DNA of 64,000 nucleotides from Metridium senile (lineage: Eukaryota; Cnidaria; Anthozoa; Actiniaria; Metridiidae), in assembly GCA_949775045.1 (NCBI GenBank), contig OX459097.1:15068710-15132709 (forward strand), given 5' to 3'. Of the stretch, positions 22,001-29,366 are shown in pieces; within the stretch, counting starts at the first letter, position 1; each line of letters starts with the position of its first letter. Below the pieces are notes generated by a model, which had not been told where the DNA came from, made no database searches, and saw nothing but the letters and a program-made list of their open reading frames with translations. The position numbers were made by a program, and so were the translations under genes.

Positions 22001-24152
22001 TAATGAGGAGATCTAGAAGGAGAAGGAGAAGGAGAAGGAGAAGGAGAAGGAGAAGGAGAAGGAGAAGGAGAAGGAGAAGGAGAAGGAGAAGGAGAAGGAG
22101 AAGGAGAAGGAGAAGGAGAAGGAGAAGGAGAAGGAGAAGGAGAAGGAGAAGGAGAAGGAGAAGGAGAAGGAGAAGGAGAAGGAGAAGGAGAAGGAGAAGG
22201 AGAAGGAGAAGGAGAAGGAGAAGGAGAAGGAGAAGGAGAAGGAGAAGGAGAAGGAGAAGGAGAGGCCTGTTATTGGTCCAAATCTCGCCTAATCTCGCCT
22301 ATCCCCGCAAGCAAAAAATCCTAAAATGTCTAATCTCGCCTAATCTCGCCTAATCTCGCCTAATCTCGCTTAACCCCGCAAGCAAAAAAATCCTAAAATG
22401 TCTAATCTCGCCTGATCTCGCCTGATCCCGCCTGATCCGGCCTGACCTCGCAAGGTTGAAAATCCCAAAATGTCCTAATCTCGCCTAATCTTGGGCCAAT
22501 AACAGGCCTAAGGAGTGCTTAAATCAGAATACATAATACGGAACTGAAACACTTTTTTGTTTCCGTCTTAACTTTCTTGCTTAGTTTACTTTTCATTCTT
22601 GATTGAAATTTAATATGATATTTATACGTTATGATGGTGGTTTTCAGATAGTGTACACAAAGACAAAGCCCTACCAGATAGTCTGGTTCCCCAACAGATT
22701 CCAAATAAAGAACCACCATTTAAATCAAAACCAGAACCACCTTTGCATCAGCCTTTCAACCAAAGCACTGGCAATATTTATGAAGACATAGATAATTGTT
22801 GTAAAGGAAAGGAAAACCAAACGTCACATGACACTGAGGTGACATATGTGGATGTGGATTTTACTAACAAGATTTCTTCAGAAAGCCCGGATGATAATAG
22901 GACCTATGCCAATGATAGCACAATGTATGGTCCATTAACAATAGGAGGTCAATTGAAAGATAGAGAAGCCCTAGACGATAATAGGATCTATGCCAATGAT
23001 AGCACAATGTATGGTCCATTATCAATAGGGGGTAAATTGAAAGATAAAGAAGCCCTAGACGATAATAGGATCTATGCCAATGATAGCACAATGTATGGTC
23101 CATTATCAATAGGGGGTAAATTAAAAGATAAAGAAGCCCTAGACGATAATAGGATCTATGCCAATGATAGCACAATGTATGGTCCATTATCAATAGGGGG
23201 TAAATTGAAAGATAAAGAAGCCCTAGACGATAATAGGATCTATGCCAATGATAGCACAATGTATGGTCCATTATCAATAGGGGGTAAATTGAAAGATAAA
23301 GAAGCCCTAGACGATAATAGGATCTATGCCAATGATAGTACAATGTATGGTCCATTATCAATAGGGGGTAAATTGAAAGATAAAGAAGCCCTAGACGATA
23401 ATAGGATCTATGCCAATGATAGCACAATGTATGGTCCATTATCAATAAGGGGTAAATTGAAAGATAAAGAAGCTCTAGACGATAATAGGATCTATGCCAA
23501 TGATAGCACAATGTATGGTCCATTATCAATAGGGGGTAAATTAAAAGATAAAGAAGCCCTAGATGATAATAGGATCTATGCCAATGATAGCACAATGTAT
23601 GGTCCATTATCAACAGGGGGTCAATTAAAAGATAAAGAAGCCCTAGATGATAATAGGACCTATGTAAAAGTCAATGGCATTGATGGCCCGTTATCAGGTA
23701 AATTACACGACACAGTTGCCTCAGATAAAATGAGGACCCACGTTAATACCAATACCTCGGAGGACCCTATATTAAACAGGGACAGATTGTACGTTAGTGC
23801 TGATGCCCCTGACAGTGGGCTCAACAAGGACCGAAATGATGCTACTGAGTCTTCTGAATGTGACGCAAGTCCCTCAGTCAATGATCTCTCTAATCCATTA
23901 ATCTATGCAAAAGACAAAGCCTTAGTTGACTCAAAGGACAGAGAGACAAAAGAGAATGCCCAACAATCTAAAAACAAAGACGATCAAACGATTACTGAAG
24001 ACAACAAGACTAAGAATTATGATAAAAAACAAAATCAGATCCGACAAAATCTTCCAAAAGATGAATGGAATATCTATCAAACCGAGTCTAAAGAAACGAA
24101 ACCATTGGCTTTCGAAAAGGATACAATGGCCTCTGACGATGACAACCAGTAA
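5837..24152 (+). CDS. LDL-receptor-related (LRP-like) type I membrane receptor, 15 exons
   Basis: Joining 15 exons gives 1900 codons plus a stop with every splice phase matched: 5837-5894, 6861-7293, 7674-8083, 9303-9419, 9837-10242, 11167-11594, 11777-11893, 12467-12875, 14465-14907, 15791-16180, 16608-16648, 16730-16815, 20038-20427, 21253-21722, 22648-24152. Order of parts: signal peptide (1-19), three YWTD propellers each followed by or linked to an EGF module (20-1000), poly-Ser linker (about 994-1025), fourth EGF, membrane-proximal region, RHRR site (1115-1118), membrane helix (1218-1242), and tail. The tail has FNNPGY (1262-1267), NPVY (1307-1310) and nine 28-residue repeats (1481-1732). 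Known LRP proteins bind extracellular ligands and are endocytosed through NPxY adaptors. LRP5/6 have four propellers and LDLR-A repeats; this has three propellers and no LDLR-A repeat that I can see, so it is not a plain orthologue. The ligand is unknown. Exon ends are inferred from GT/AG sites and reading frame, without transcripts. Confidence 0.88.
5945..6088. mobile_element. Short palindromic MITE in intron 1
   Basis: Arms of about 45 bp, beginning near TAGAGAGATTGCAACC and ending GGTTGCAATCTATCTA, share CCCAGGAGAGTGAATTG and its complement. The centre is about 35 bp. No coding potential. Confidence 0.65.
6286..6352 (-). repeat. SINE/LINE tail-like fragment in intron 1
   Basis: TTTATATAGCGCACTTTC and AATGCGCTTTACACATTATA form the minus-strand version of the tail described at 1716-1790 and 13592-13997. 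No head or reverse transcriptase is attached. Confidence 0.45.
6511..6813. mobile_element. MITE family A, copy 1, with TA target duplication
   Basis: The ends are CAGCTATTTCAAAAAACATC and GCTTTTTGAAATAGCTG, flanked on each side by TA. The subterminal parts carry GAATACTGCA and CAGTATTCAACG. A second copy lies at 26932-27471. TA duplication and CAG...CTG ends fit Tc1/mariner or pogo-type mobilisation. The right end lies about 50 bp before the acceptor of exon 2. Confidence 0.75.
6861..7293 (+). CDS. LRP-like exon 2: first half of propeller 1
   Basis: The acceptor is CATGCTCCAG. The exon encodes YWTD-type blades, with LLIWAD and LLYWTD at the expected spacing, and begins with a Cys pair (KTCQSGSC). 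The donor AGG/GTACGG gives phase 2 inside a Gly codon, the same place and phase as the donors of exons 5 and 8. This conserved position supports the donor despite its weak consensus. Confidence 0.85.
7338..7624 (+). repeat. Tandem duplication in intron 2
   Basis: Two copies of about 140 bp (7338-7485 and 7486-7624) share CATCACACAAA, GACATTCG, CGGACTCTATA, CATCGCTTTTTTCTCGAAAT and TAATGGTAGCTTAACAATAT. They differ at scattered positions and small indels, so the duplication is not brand new. Confidence 0.85.
7674..8083 (+). CDS. LRP-like exon 3: second half of propeller 1
   Basis: The acceptor CTTCAG joins to give GVMFWTDSG. Further blade motifs are RLYWIDSY and LFFSDES. The donor AATG/GTAAGG gives phase 1. 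With exon 2 it makes about 280 residues, the usual size of a six-bladed YWTD propeller. Confidence 0.87.
8160..9230 (+). repeat. TTGG tetranucleotide minisatellite in intron 3
   Basis: Roughly 1 kb of TTGG repeats with GCTAGTTGG variants. The variant blocks recur near 8629, 8829, 8971 and 9099, so a higher-order unit of about 130-200 bp is superimposed on the tetramer. All three forward frames stay open because no stop can form in the pure repeat; these ORFs are artefacts. The other strand is CCAA-rich. Confidence 0.95.
9303..9419 (+). CDS. LRP-like exon 4: EGF module 1
   Basis: The acceptor CATTACCAG is followed by 39 residues with six cysteines: [19 protein letters not shown] and DSCRG. 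This is the LRP-type EGF module that closes a propeller. Phases are 1 in and 1 out, so the exon is a symmetric module. It is 117 bp, the same length as exon 7. Confidence 0.88.
9498..9830 (+). repeat. ATC/GTC triplet repeats in intron 4
   Basis: Imperfect ATC repeats interspersed with CGTCGTCGT blocks fill most of the intron and stop a few bases before the acceptor TTTTCAG. Poly-Ile, Ser and His frames here are artefacts. Confidence 0.9.
9837..10242 (+). CDS. LRP-like exon 5: first half of propeller 2
   Basis: The exon encodes [17 protein letters not shown] and [10 protein letters not shown]. The downstream donor AAGG/GTAGGT leaves phase 2 in a Gly codon, exactly as in exons 2 and 8. Exon length (406) is near that of exons 2 (433) and 8 (409). 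Confidence 0.88.
10356..10862 (-). mobile_element. 5'-truncated non-LTR retrotransposon remnant
   Basis: On the minus strand, 10862 to about 10680 translates to a run containing [11 protein letters not shown], ending in a stop. This is the characteristic C-terminal block of many LINE reverse transcriptases. The minus-strand 3' end is a (GATT)n tail at 10356-10392 preceded by AATAAAG. The 3' UTR is interrupted by the palindrome at 10504-10630. The body of the element is missing. Confidence 0.7.
10504..10630. mobile_element. Palindromic MITE nested in the LINE remnant
   Basis: The ends are GCACTTAAATCCGTGAAATA and, inverted, GCTTCACGGATTAAGTGC. TACTA motifs and short A/T runs lie between. It sits inside the minus-strand LINE tail, so it landed after that insertion or was carried by it. 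Confidence 0.6.
10854..11018 (+). repeat. Hexanucleotide GAGTCT array
   Basis: About 27 near-perfect copies of TGAGTC, with T-for-C changes in the last few. It directly abuts the 5' break of the LINE remnant in intron 5. The long Ser-Glu, Leu-Ser and Arg-Leu frames are artefacts of the 6-bp period. Confidence 0.95.
11167..11594 (+). CDS. LRP-like exon 6: second half of propeller 2
   Basis: The acceptor TTTGGCAG restores Gly and gives FLYWSSAG, then RLYWCDRYY and ILYLLNKG. The donor ACAG/GTATTG is phase 1. The YWTD motif is degenerate in the last blade, as it is in exon 3. Confidence 0.87.
11777..11893 (+). CDS. LRP-like exon 7: EGF module 2
   Basis: I chose the acceptor TGCTTTCAG because it alone keeps the frame; the nearby ACAG at 11784 does not. 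The exon encodes [22 protein letters not shown] and GKTC, six cysteines in EGF spacing. Length 117 bp and phases 1/1 match exon 4, showing module duplication. Confidence 0.88.
11935..12400 (+). repeat. CCTT/TTCC pyrimidine tract in intron 7
   Basis: About 460 bp of nearly pure C/T with CCTCC, CCTTC and TTTCTTCA variants. There is a higher-order unit of roughly 60 bp marked by TTCTATTCTTTCCTCC. It ends about 65 bp before the exon 8 acceptor. A tract this long could adopt triplex DNA; the Pro-Ser-Phe-Leu frames are artefacts. Confidence 0.92.
12467..12875 (+). CDS. LRP-like exon 8: first half of propeller 3
   Basis: The acceptor CACTCTAG completes a Cys codon shared with exon 7. The motifs are [16 protein letters not shown] and [10 protein letters not shown]. 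The donor GAGG/GTAAGT is phase 2 in a Gly codon, as for exons 2 and 5. Confidence 0.88.
12978..13590 (+). repeat. CAT-rich minisatellite, left part
   Basis: Triplet-based DNA with a 60-70 bp unit containing CATCATCAACACCATCACC, CATCCTCCT and CATGACAAT. The right part resumes at 14003, and a SINE at 13592-13997 splits the tract. Poly-His and Asp-Gly frames on either strand are artefacts. Confidence 0.92.
13592..13997 (+). mobile_element. tRNA-derived SINE inserted in the minisatellite
   Basis: The head has pol III promoter boxes: A box TGGTCTAGTGG near 13604 and B box GGTTCGATTCC near 13650. The body has CCTTGGGCAAGACACTTTAC, as in L2/MIR-type elements. The tail has GTAAAACGCTATGAGC, ACGCTATATAAATGAGGC and (ATT)n. 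ATGAC occurs at both junctions with the host repeat and may be the target duplication. It is too degenerate and extended to be a working tRNA gene. Confidence 0.85.
14003..14445 (+). repeat. CAT-rich minisatellite, right part
   Basis: Continues the intron 8 array with units of CATCATCAACAC and CATGACAAT. A longer block containing CATCCTGCTCATCATC occurs twice, near 14068 and 14158. It ends about 20 bp before the exon 9 acceptor. Confidence 0.92.
14465..14907 (+). CDS. LRP-like exon 9: second half of propeller 3
   Basis: The acceptor TTTACCCAG gives GLMYWSSYV, followed by [10 protein letters not shown] and FIYWSHHD. The donor CCAG/GTAATA is phase 1. A His-Asp-rich insertion ([10 protein letters not shown]) in the last blade is longer than in the other propellers. 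Confidence 0.87.
15140..15482. mobile_element. Nested palindromic MITEs in intron 9
   Basis: Outer arms are AATAATTCATATCCGTGCTG and CAGCAAGGATATGAATTATT. Inside lie two further palindromes: 15165-15312, with arms ATGCATTTGTGTTCGATGAA and TTCATCAAGCACAAATGCAT, and 15313-15454, with arms AGAGTACAAACACTAAAAGT and its near complement. The two inner elements appear to have landed in or beside one another. Confidence 0.75.
15791..16180 (+). CDS. LRP-like exon 10: EGF 3, poly-Ser linker, EGF 4
   Basis: The acceptor GTGTTTCAG leads into EGF module 3 ([25 protein letters not shown]). There follows a Thr/Ser-rich linker with about 30 serines encoded by TCA/TCT triplets (about 15949-16043). EGF module 4 follows: [14 protein letters not shown] and FKCRCPDGF, then HCD, the classical six-cysteine form. 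The TCA run is a coding microsatellite, so linker length probably varies between individuals. Such Ser/Thr tracts are often O-glycosylated. Confidence 0.88.
16397..16533 (+). repeat. AGAAG pentanucleotide repeat in intron 10
   Basis: Near-perfect (AGAAG)n, about 27 copies, about 75 bp upstream of the exon 11 acceptor. Confidence 0.97.
16608..16648 (+). CDS. LRP-like exon 11: small membrane-proximal exon
   Basis: A 41-bp exon between acceptor TTTTTTGCAG and donor GGAG/GTAAGG, encoding [13 protein letters not shown] after the split Gly. It is the least certain exon because it is short, but only its inclusion connects exon 10 (phase 1) to exon 12 (phase 0) in frame. Confidence 0.75.
16730..16815 (+). 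CDS. LRP-like exon 12: membrane-proximal region
   Basis: Encodes [19 protein letters not shown] and then NNNCSLDD. One possible N-glycan site (NET) and two Cys are visible. The donor ACAA/GTATGT is phase 2. The fold is not recognised; together with exons 11 and 13 it makes about 130 residues, and a SEA-like fold is only a guess. Confidence 0.78.
16850..19750 (+). repeat. 2.9 kb AATGGTAATGAC minisatellite in intron 12
   Basis: Built from 6- and 12-bp units (AATGGT, AATGAC, AATAAC). The marker TGACTGGTTATGAC recurs near 17574, 18268 and 18800. GACATACACAATGG recurs near 18472 and 19076, about 604 bp apart. GGCAATTGTAAT recurs near 17778, 18664, 19268 and 19527. These show recent segmental duplication inside the array. 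The period is divisible by 3 and yields stop-free frames on both strands, up to about 700 codons; none is a gene. Confidence 0.97.
19837..19897. repeat. Hairpin in intron 12
   Basis: GTCGACCTGGGTGCAAGAGT and its near complement AGAGTGAACCC...CTCTTGCACCCTCGAC flank a short loop with ACCCTTCGGGT. A stable stem-loop is possible; its role is unknown. Confidence 0.5.
20038..20427 (+). CDS. LRP-like exon 13: furin-like site and transmembrane helix
   Basis: The acceptor TTGATTTAG begins [10 protein letters not shown], in which RHRR fits the furin rule R-x-K/R-R and lies in the extracellular part. About 80 residues follow with two Cys (LLCSIV and PKCQTT). A 25-residue hydrophobic helix (20351-20425; [20 protein letters not shown]...) comes next. 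The donor TATAA/GTAAGC splits the first Lys of the stop-transfer sequence KKRKRHH. Confidence 0.87.
20698..20832. repeat. Imperfect inverted repeat in intron 13
   Basis: CCTGCAATAATTTCGTTGCC...TATTGGC on the left faces GCCAATAGGTTGTAACGCAA...TACAGG on the right. Probably a small decayed MITE. Confidence 0.4.
20888..21195 (+). repeat. TTTAC pentanucleotide repeat in intron 13
   Basis: About 300 bp of nearly pure TTTAC with TTACA and TTTGC variants near 20965 and 21001-21030. It ends about 60 bp before the exon 14 acceptor. The Tyr-Phe-Thr-Leu frames are artefacts. Confidence 0.97.
21253..21722 (+). CDS. LRP-like exon 14: cytoplasmic tail with two NPxY motifs
   Basis: Starts with basic KKRKRHH right after the membrane helix. 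FNNPGY (21308-21325) fits the LDL-receptor internalisation motif FxNPxY, and NPVY (21443-21454) is a second NPxY. Further tyrosines are in YEDM, HYDI, RYVTIPP and IYASI. In known LRPs, NPxY recruits PTB-domain adaptors for clathrin uptake. The donor GGAG/GTAAAA is phase 1. Confidence 0.87.
22014..22262 (+). repeat. AGAAGG hexanucleotide repeat in intron 14
   Basis: About 40 copies of GAGAAG in a pure purine run. It yields a poly-Arg frame, an artefact. It directly abuts the MITE at 22263. Confidence 0.97.
22263..22512. mobile_element. MITE with internal TAATCTCGCC minisatellite
   Basis: The ends are AGGCCTGTTATTGGTCCAAA and, inverted, TTGGGCCAATAACAGGCCT. The interior has two blocks of TAATCTCGCC units separated by CCCGCAAGCAAAAAATCCTA. 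The inverted ends enclosing a minisatellite suggest internal expansion after insertion. Confidence 0.75.
22648..24152 (+). CDS. LRP-like exon 15: tail with 28-residue tyrosine repeat
   Basis: The acceptor GGTTTTCAG restores Asp. The last 501 codons start with a Pro-rich part and VTYVDVD. They then carry nine 84-bp/28-residue repeats (22890-23645) of the type [20 protein letters not shown] plus KLKDKEAL, and a decayed tenth unit. Each unit has Y-A-N, a pYxN-type GRB2 SH2 consensus, and Y-G-P-L, a YxxPhi sorting motif. A Ser/Asp/Lys-rich end follows, stopping at TAA (24150-24152). Functions of the motifs are inferred. The stop may be secondary, because the frame stays open for 60 more codons. 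Confidence 0.87.
22890..23645 (+). repeat. Coding 84-bp tandem repeat, nine units
   Basis: Units begin at 22890 and every 84 bp to 23562, and a decayed unit follows at 23646. Units 2-8 are nearly identical at DNA level, while unit 1 ([14 protein letters not shown]) and unit 9 (STGGQ) diverge at the edges. Homogenised inside and diverged at the ends is the pattern expected from unequal exchange. Confidence 0.97.
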
Positions 24153-24335
24153 CGACATAAGCTTCCTCAAAATGAGCGAAATGTCAATGAATCTGAGTCT
24201 AAAGAAACCAAACCAGTGTCTTACGAAAGGAATGGGTTGTCCTATGAAGACAATATGAAACAGGATCGCGTGCACGATCATGGTGATGTGCTGCAAGTTG
24301 AAGGGATTGAGGCAAATGAAAGAAGCTGCACGTAA
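24153..24335 (+). other. In-frame conserved-looking continuation after the LRP-like stop
   Basis: Sixty sense codons follow the stop in the same frame, ending at TAA 24333-24335. They include ESKETKPVSYER, a clear paralogue of [12 protein letters not shown] just upstream of the stop, and SYEDN and EANERSC. The original protein may have been longer, or this may be a variant allele or an assembly error. Confidence 0.65.
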
Positions 24336-24814
24336 TTTAAATATAATGGCATGTAAATACAAAATAATTCCGGCATGGCTTTTAAAACAATCTTAAATTT
24401 TTAATTCTTTTAATTTTTAAACTGGCAATGGAAATTTGGTAACAAGGGTATTGTAATCGAACTTAAAAGGGCCAAATCTACATCCCGCAGGGGGCTCCCA
24501 TTGTTCAAGTGGAAAGGATGATCGGCGCTCCTTTTAGAACTGAACATATTTCCTGTGAGTACCATTTATAGGTTCCTTTTAGGGTTCGGGCACAAAAGTC
24601 AATTACTTGATCGTAACTCCTAAGGGTAATTTTTACAAGGCATTTTTTTTAATATTAACATCAGTTTCAAAAATTAAAAACAACTATCTCGTAAGAAAAA
24701 AAAAAAACGAAACAAATTAATTAATACTAATATTATTATTTTTATTCGCTGCATGTTTTATATTATTTTGTTTGTTTTGTAAAATTATCAAGATCATATA
24801 TCTGGGTTTTTTTC

Positions 24815-24820
24815 AATAAA
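24815..24820 (+). terminator. Candidate poly(A) signal of the LRP-like gene
   Basis: AATAAA within TTTTTTTCAATAAAAAAATATTC, about 660 bp after the stop codon and before a simple-repeat block. It is the best-placed canonical signal I see, not a proven one. Confidence 0.4.
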
Positions 24821-24861
24821 AAAATATTCAACACAAAGCAAATAATACTACAAATGAAGTA

Positions 24862-25018
24862 ATGCACACTTACTTACTTACTTACTTACTTACTTATCTA
24901 TCTACCTACCTACCTACCTACCTACCTACCTACCTACCTACCTACCTACCTACCTACCTACCTACCTACCTACCTACTTACTTACTTACTTACCTACTTA
25001 CCTACTTACTAACTTACT
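24862..25018 (+). repeat. TTAC/CTAC tetranucleotide repeat
   Basis: A block of ACTT units, then CTAC units, then ACTT again. Lies between the 3' ends of the convergent LRP-like and F-box genes. Confidence 0.95.
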
Positions 25019-25037
25019 TGCACTTACAACTTATAAA

Positions 25038-25280
25038 TCTTAATATAATATTACAACCATTAATCAGTTTCAAAATTACATACAACTGTCAAGATTGTGT
25101 TCAGGTTGGGTTAGTCTTAGTTCCTGATATTCAATAAACTTTATATCGGTTCTTCAAGTAGCGTAGTAACTTACTTACTTATACTTACTTACTTACTTTC
25201 TTACTTACTTACTACTTACGATCGAATCTTAATATAATATTACTCCCATTAATCAGTTTCAAAATTCCATACAACTGTCA
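25038..25280 (-). pseudogene. Duplicated tail fragments of the F-box gene
   Basis: 25038-25165 closely matches 25297-25430, the last coding part and 3' flank of the F-box/LRR gene, including CAGGTTGGGTTAGTCTTA and CAATAAACTTTATATCGG. A shorter piece at 25225-25280 repeats only the 3' flank. ACTT repeats separate the copies and may have driven slippage or exchange. These fragments carry no complete gene. Confidence 0.8.
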
Positions 25281-25328
25281 ACCTACTACTTACGAATCTT
25301 AATATAATATTACTAGCATTAATCAGTT

Positions 25329-27964
<2,636 letters not shown>

Positions 27965-28400
27965 CTTGTGCAAAAAGGACGACCAAATAATGCATCAGGC
28001 CTCAGTTTAACTTTTGGCCGCTTGAATGGTTTTTAACTTACAGAACATTTCCTTAATTTCAATAATTTTATCATATTTCTTCTTTCGAAATTATCTTGTT
28101 AAAAGCAGGCAATTTGAAGTATAGTATTGTGATGTCATGTTTGTGTTGTAATGTGATGACTGCGCGCTTTAATTTCTTCCGCGCGCACATAGAACGTTCT
28201 TTATGAAACTTATTGGGTTTCCTGTGTCAGCTACCCATTGCCGAGCGGGACTGGTAATATGATATTTGATACCGTCGGCGCGGACGAGGCGTGCAATTTT
28301 TGTAATTTCACCACAGGTAATCCATGATGAAGCATTTAAAACATATTTATATTTAAAAAACTCAATAATGAATTGAAATGCGTTTATCGGTGTATAAGTG
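27965..28400. other. 5' flank of the F-box gene
   Basis: Presumed promoter side of the minus-strand F-box gene. No clear TATA box or other motif stands out, and no gene is seen. Confidence 0.4.
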
Positions 28401-28403
28401 AAA

Positions 28404-28570
28404 TACAGATACATGAGAAAAATATCATACGCCCTTATGGCGGGAATTTAACCCCACCGTTTCGGCTTTCTAGTCTGTTATGTTAACCACTAGGCACTAC
28501 ACCACAAGGACAAATTCAATTCAATTCAATTCCCACCAAGGGCATATGATATTTTTCTCATGTATCTGTA
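28404..28570. mobile_element. Head-to-head SINE pair with tRNA-like core
   Basis: Arms TACAGATACATGAGAAAAAT and its complement near 28551-28570 flank a minus-strand tRNA-like head (about 28525-28450). The head has CCTAGTGGTTAAC as a possible A box and GGGTTAAATTCCC as a B box. The right arm restarts at a B-box-like CAATTCCCACC on the plus strand, so two SINE copies, one truncated, may lie head to head. A functional tRNA is unlikely. Confidence 0.55.
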
Positions 28571-28635
28571 AAAAACTCAATGTTTCACTTTTTCTCAATG
28601 AGATATATCATATTGATCCAAATATGGCATATTAT

Positions 28636-28830
28636 TCCAATAATACCATGATCACCTCGGGTTCCACTGTTATAAGAGGGACGTTATATCGCTAACATCC
28701 CTCTCCATGAATAGGAATGAGGGAAAATTAGAACTAATCTTCCCTCATTACTATGTATTACTATTCATGAGGTATATAGTCCCTCATATATTACAATCAC
28801 CGGGACTATCGTCGAAACACGCTGTTTCGG
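28636..28830. repeat. Imperfect palindromic element, GTCCCTC-type
   Basis: Words such as TAATACCATGATCACC, GAGGGA and TCCCTCAT occur in both orientations. It shares the ATGGTATTA and TCCCTC words with the palindrome at 29127-29305. Confidence 0.45.
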
Positions 28831-29126
28831 AATTTCAATTGACTTGTTATGGTGCTATACTTGATACCGCTGCACACTCCTACGCGTGTGGGAGGCATTT
28901 TTGTCATTGCGCATGTGTATTAACCTGACATTGAGAATAAAAAAAAAATTAAAAAATCAAGTTTAAAGTAACGAAGTGTTTGTTTTATAATACACCTTAC
29001 ATCATACACCACAATATTATCTTTCTTGATTTATTTATGAAAATTTATATTAAATTCGACATTGTTTAATGTCGCTCCTTGAAGAATCCCTCCCAAACTA
29101 ATTCCCATGCTCGTTTATTTCCTCGG

Positions 29127-29305
29127 TGATCATGGTATTACAAACTAATACCATGACTTCTTCGGGATATTAGTGATTAAATGTCCCTCAGCCTCGGGAA
29201 GTTTAGTAAAAGTCCCTCGGCCTGCGGCCTCGGGACTTCCACTAAACTTCCCTCTGCTTCGGGGACATTTAATCACTAATATCCCTCAGTGCCATGGTAT
29301 TACTT
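29127..29305. mobile_element. Palindromic MITE, GTCCCTC-type
   Basis: The left arm has ATCATGGTATTAC and GATATTAGTGATTAAATGTC; the right arm has GACATTTAATCACTAATATC and CCATGGTATTAC. The centre has CCTCGGCCTGCGGCCTCGGG. Non-coding. Confidence 0.65.
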
Positions 29306-29366
29306 ATAATAAATAGATATTTAACAATTATTCGCCGATAACCACTTAGCTTGAGGTGAATAATTG

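Noticed and set aside
21994..22353. Poly-arginine protein
   Set aside because: One frame of the AGAAGG satellite; nothing coding on either side.
22864..23613. Minus-strand ORF with repeated [17 protein letters not shown] units
   Set aside because: Shadow of the coding 84-bp repeat of LRP-like exon 15; the plus frame has spliced context and motif logic.
22890..23645. CRISPR-like array
   Set aside because: Units are contiguous 84-bp coding repeats without variable spacers, in a eukaryotic gene.
5837..24152. Straight orthologue of LRP5/6 (Wnt co-receptor)
   Set aside because: Three propellers, not four; no LDLR-A repeats; no PPPSPxS motifs seen in the tail.
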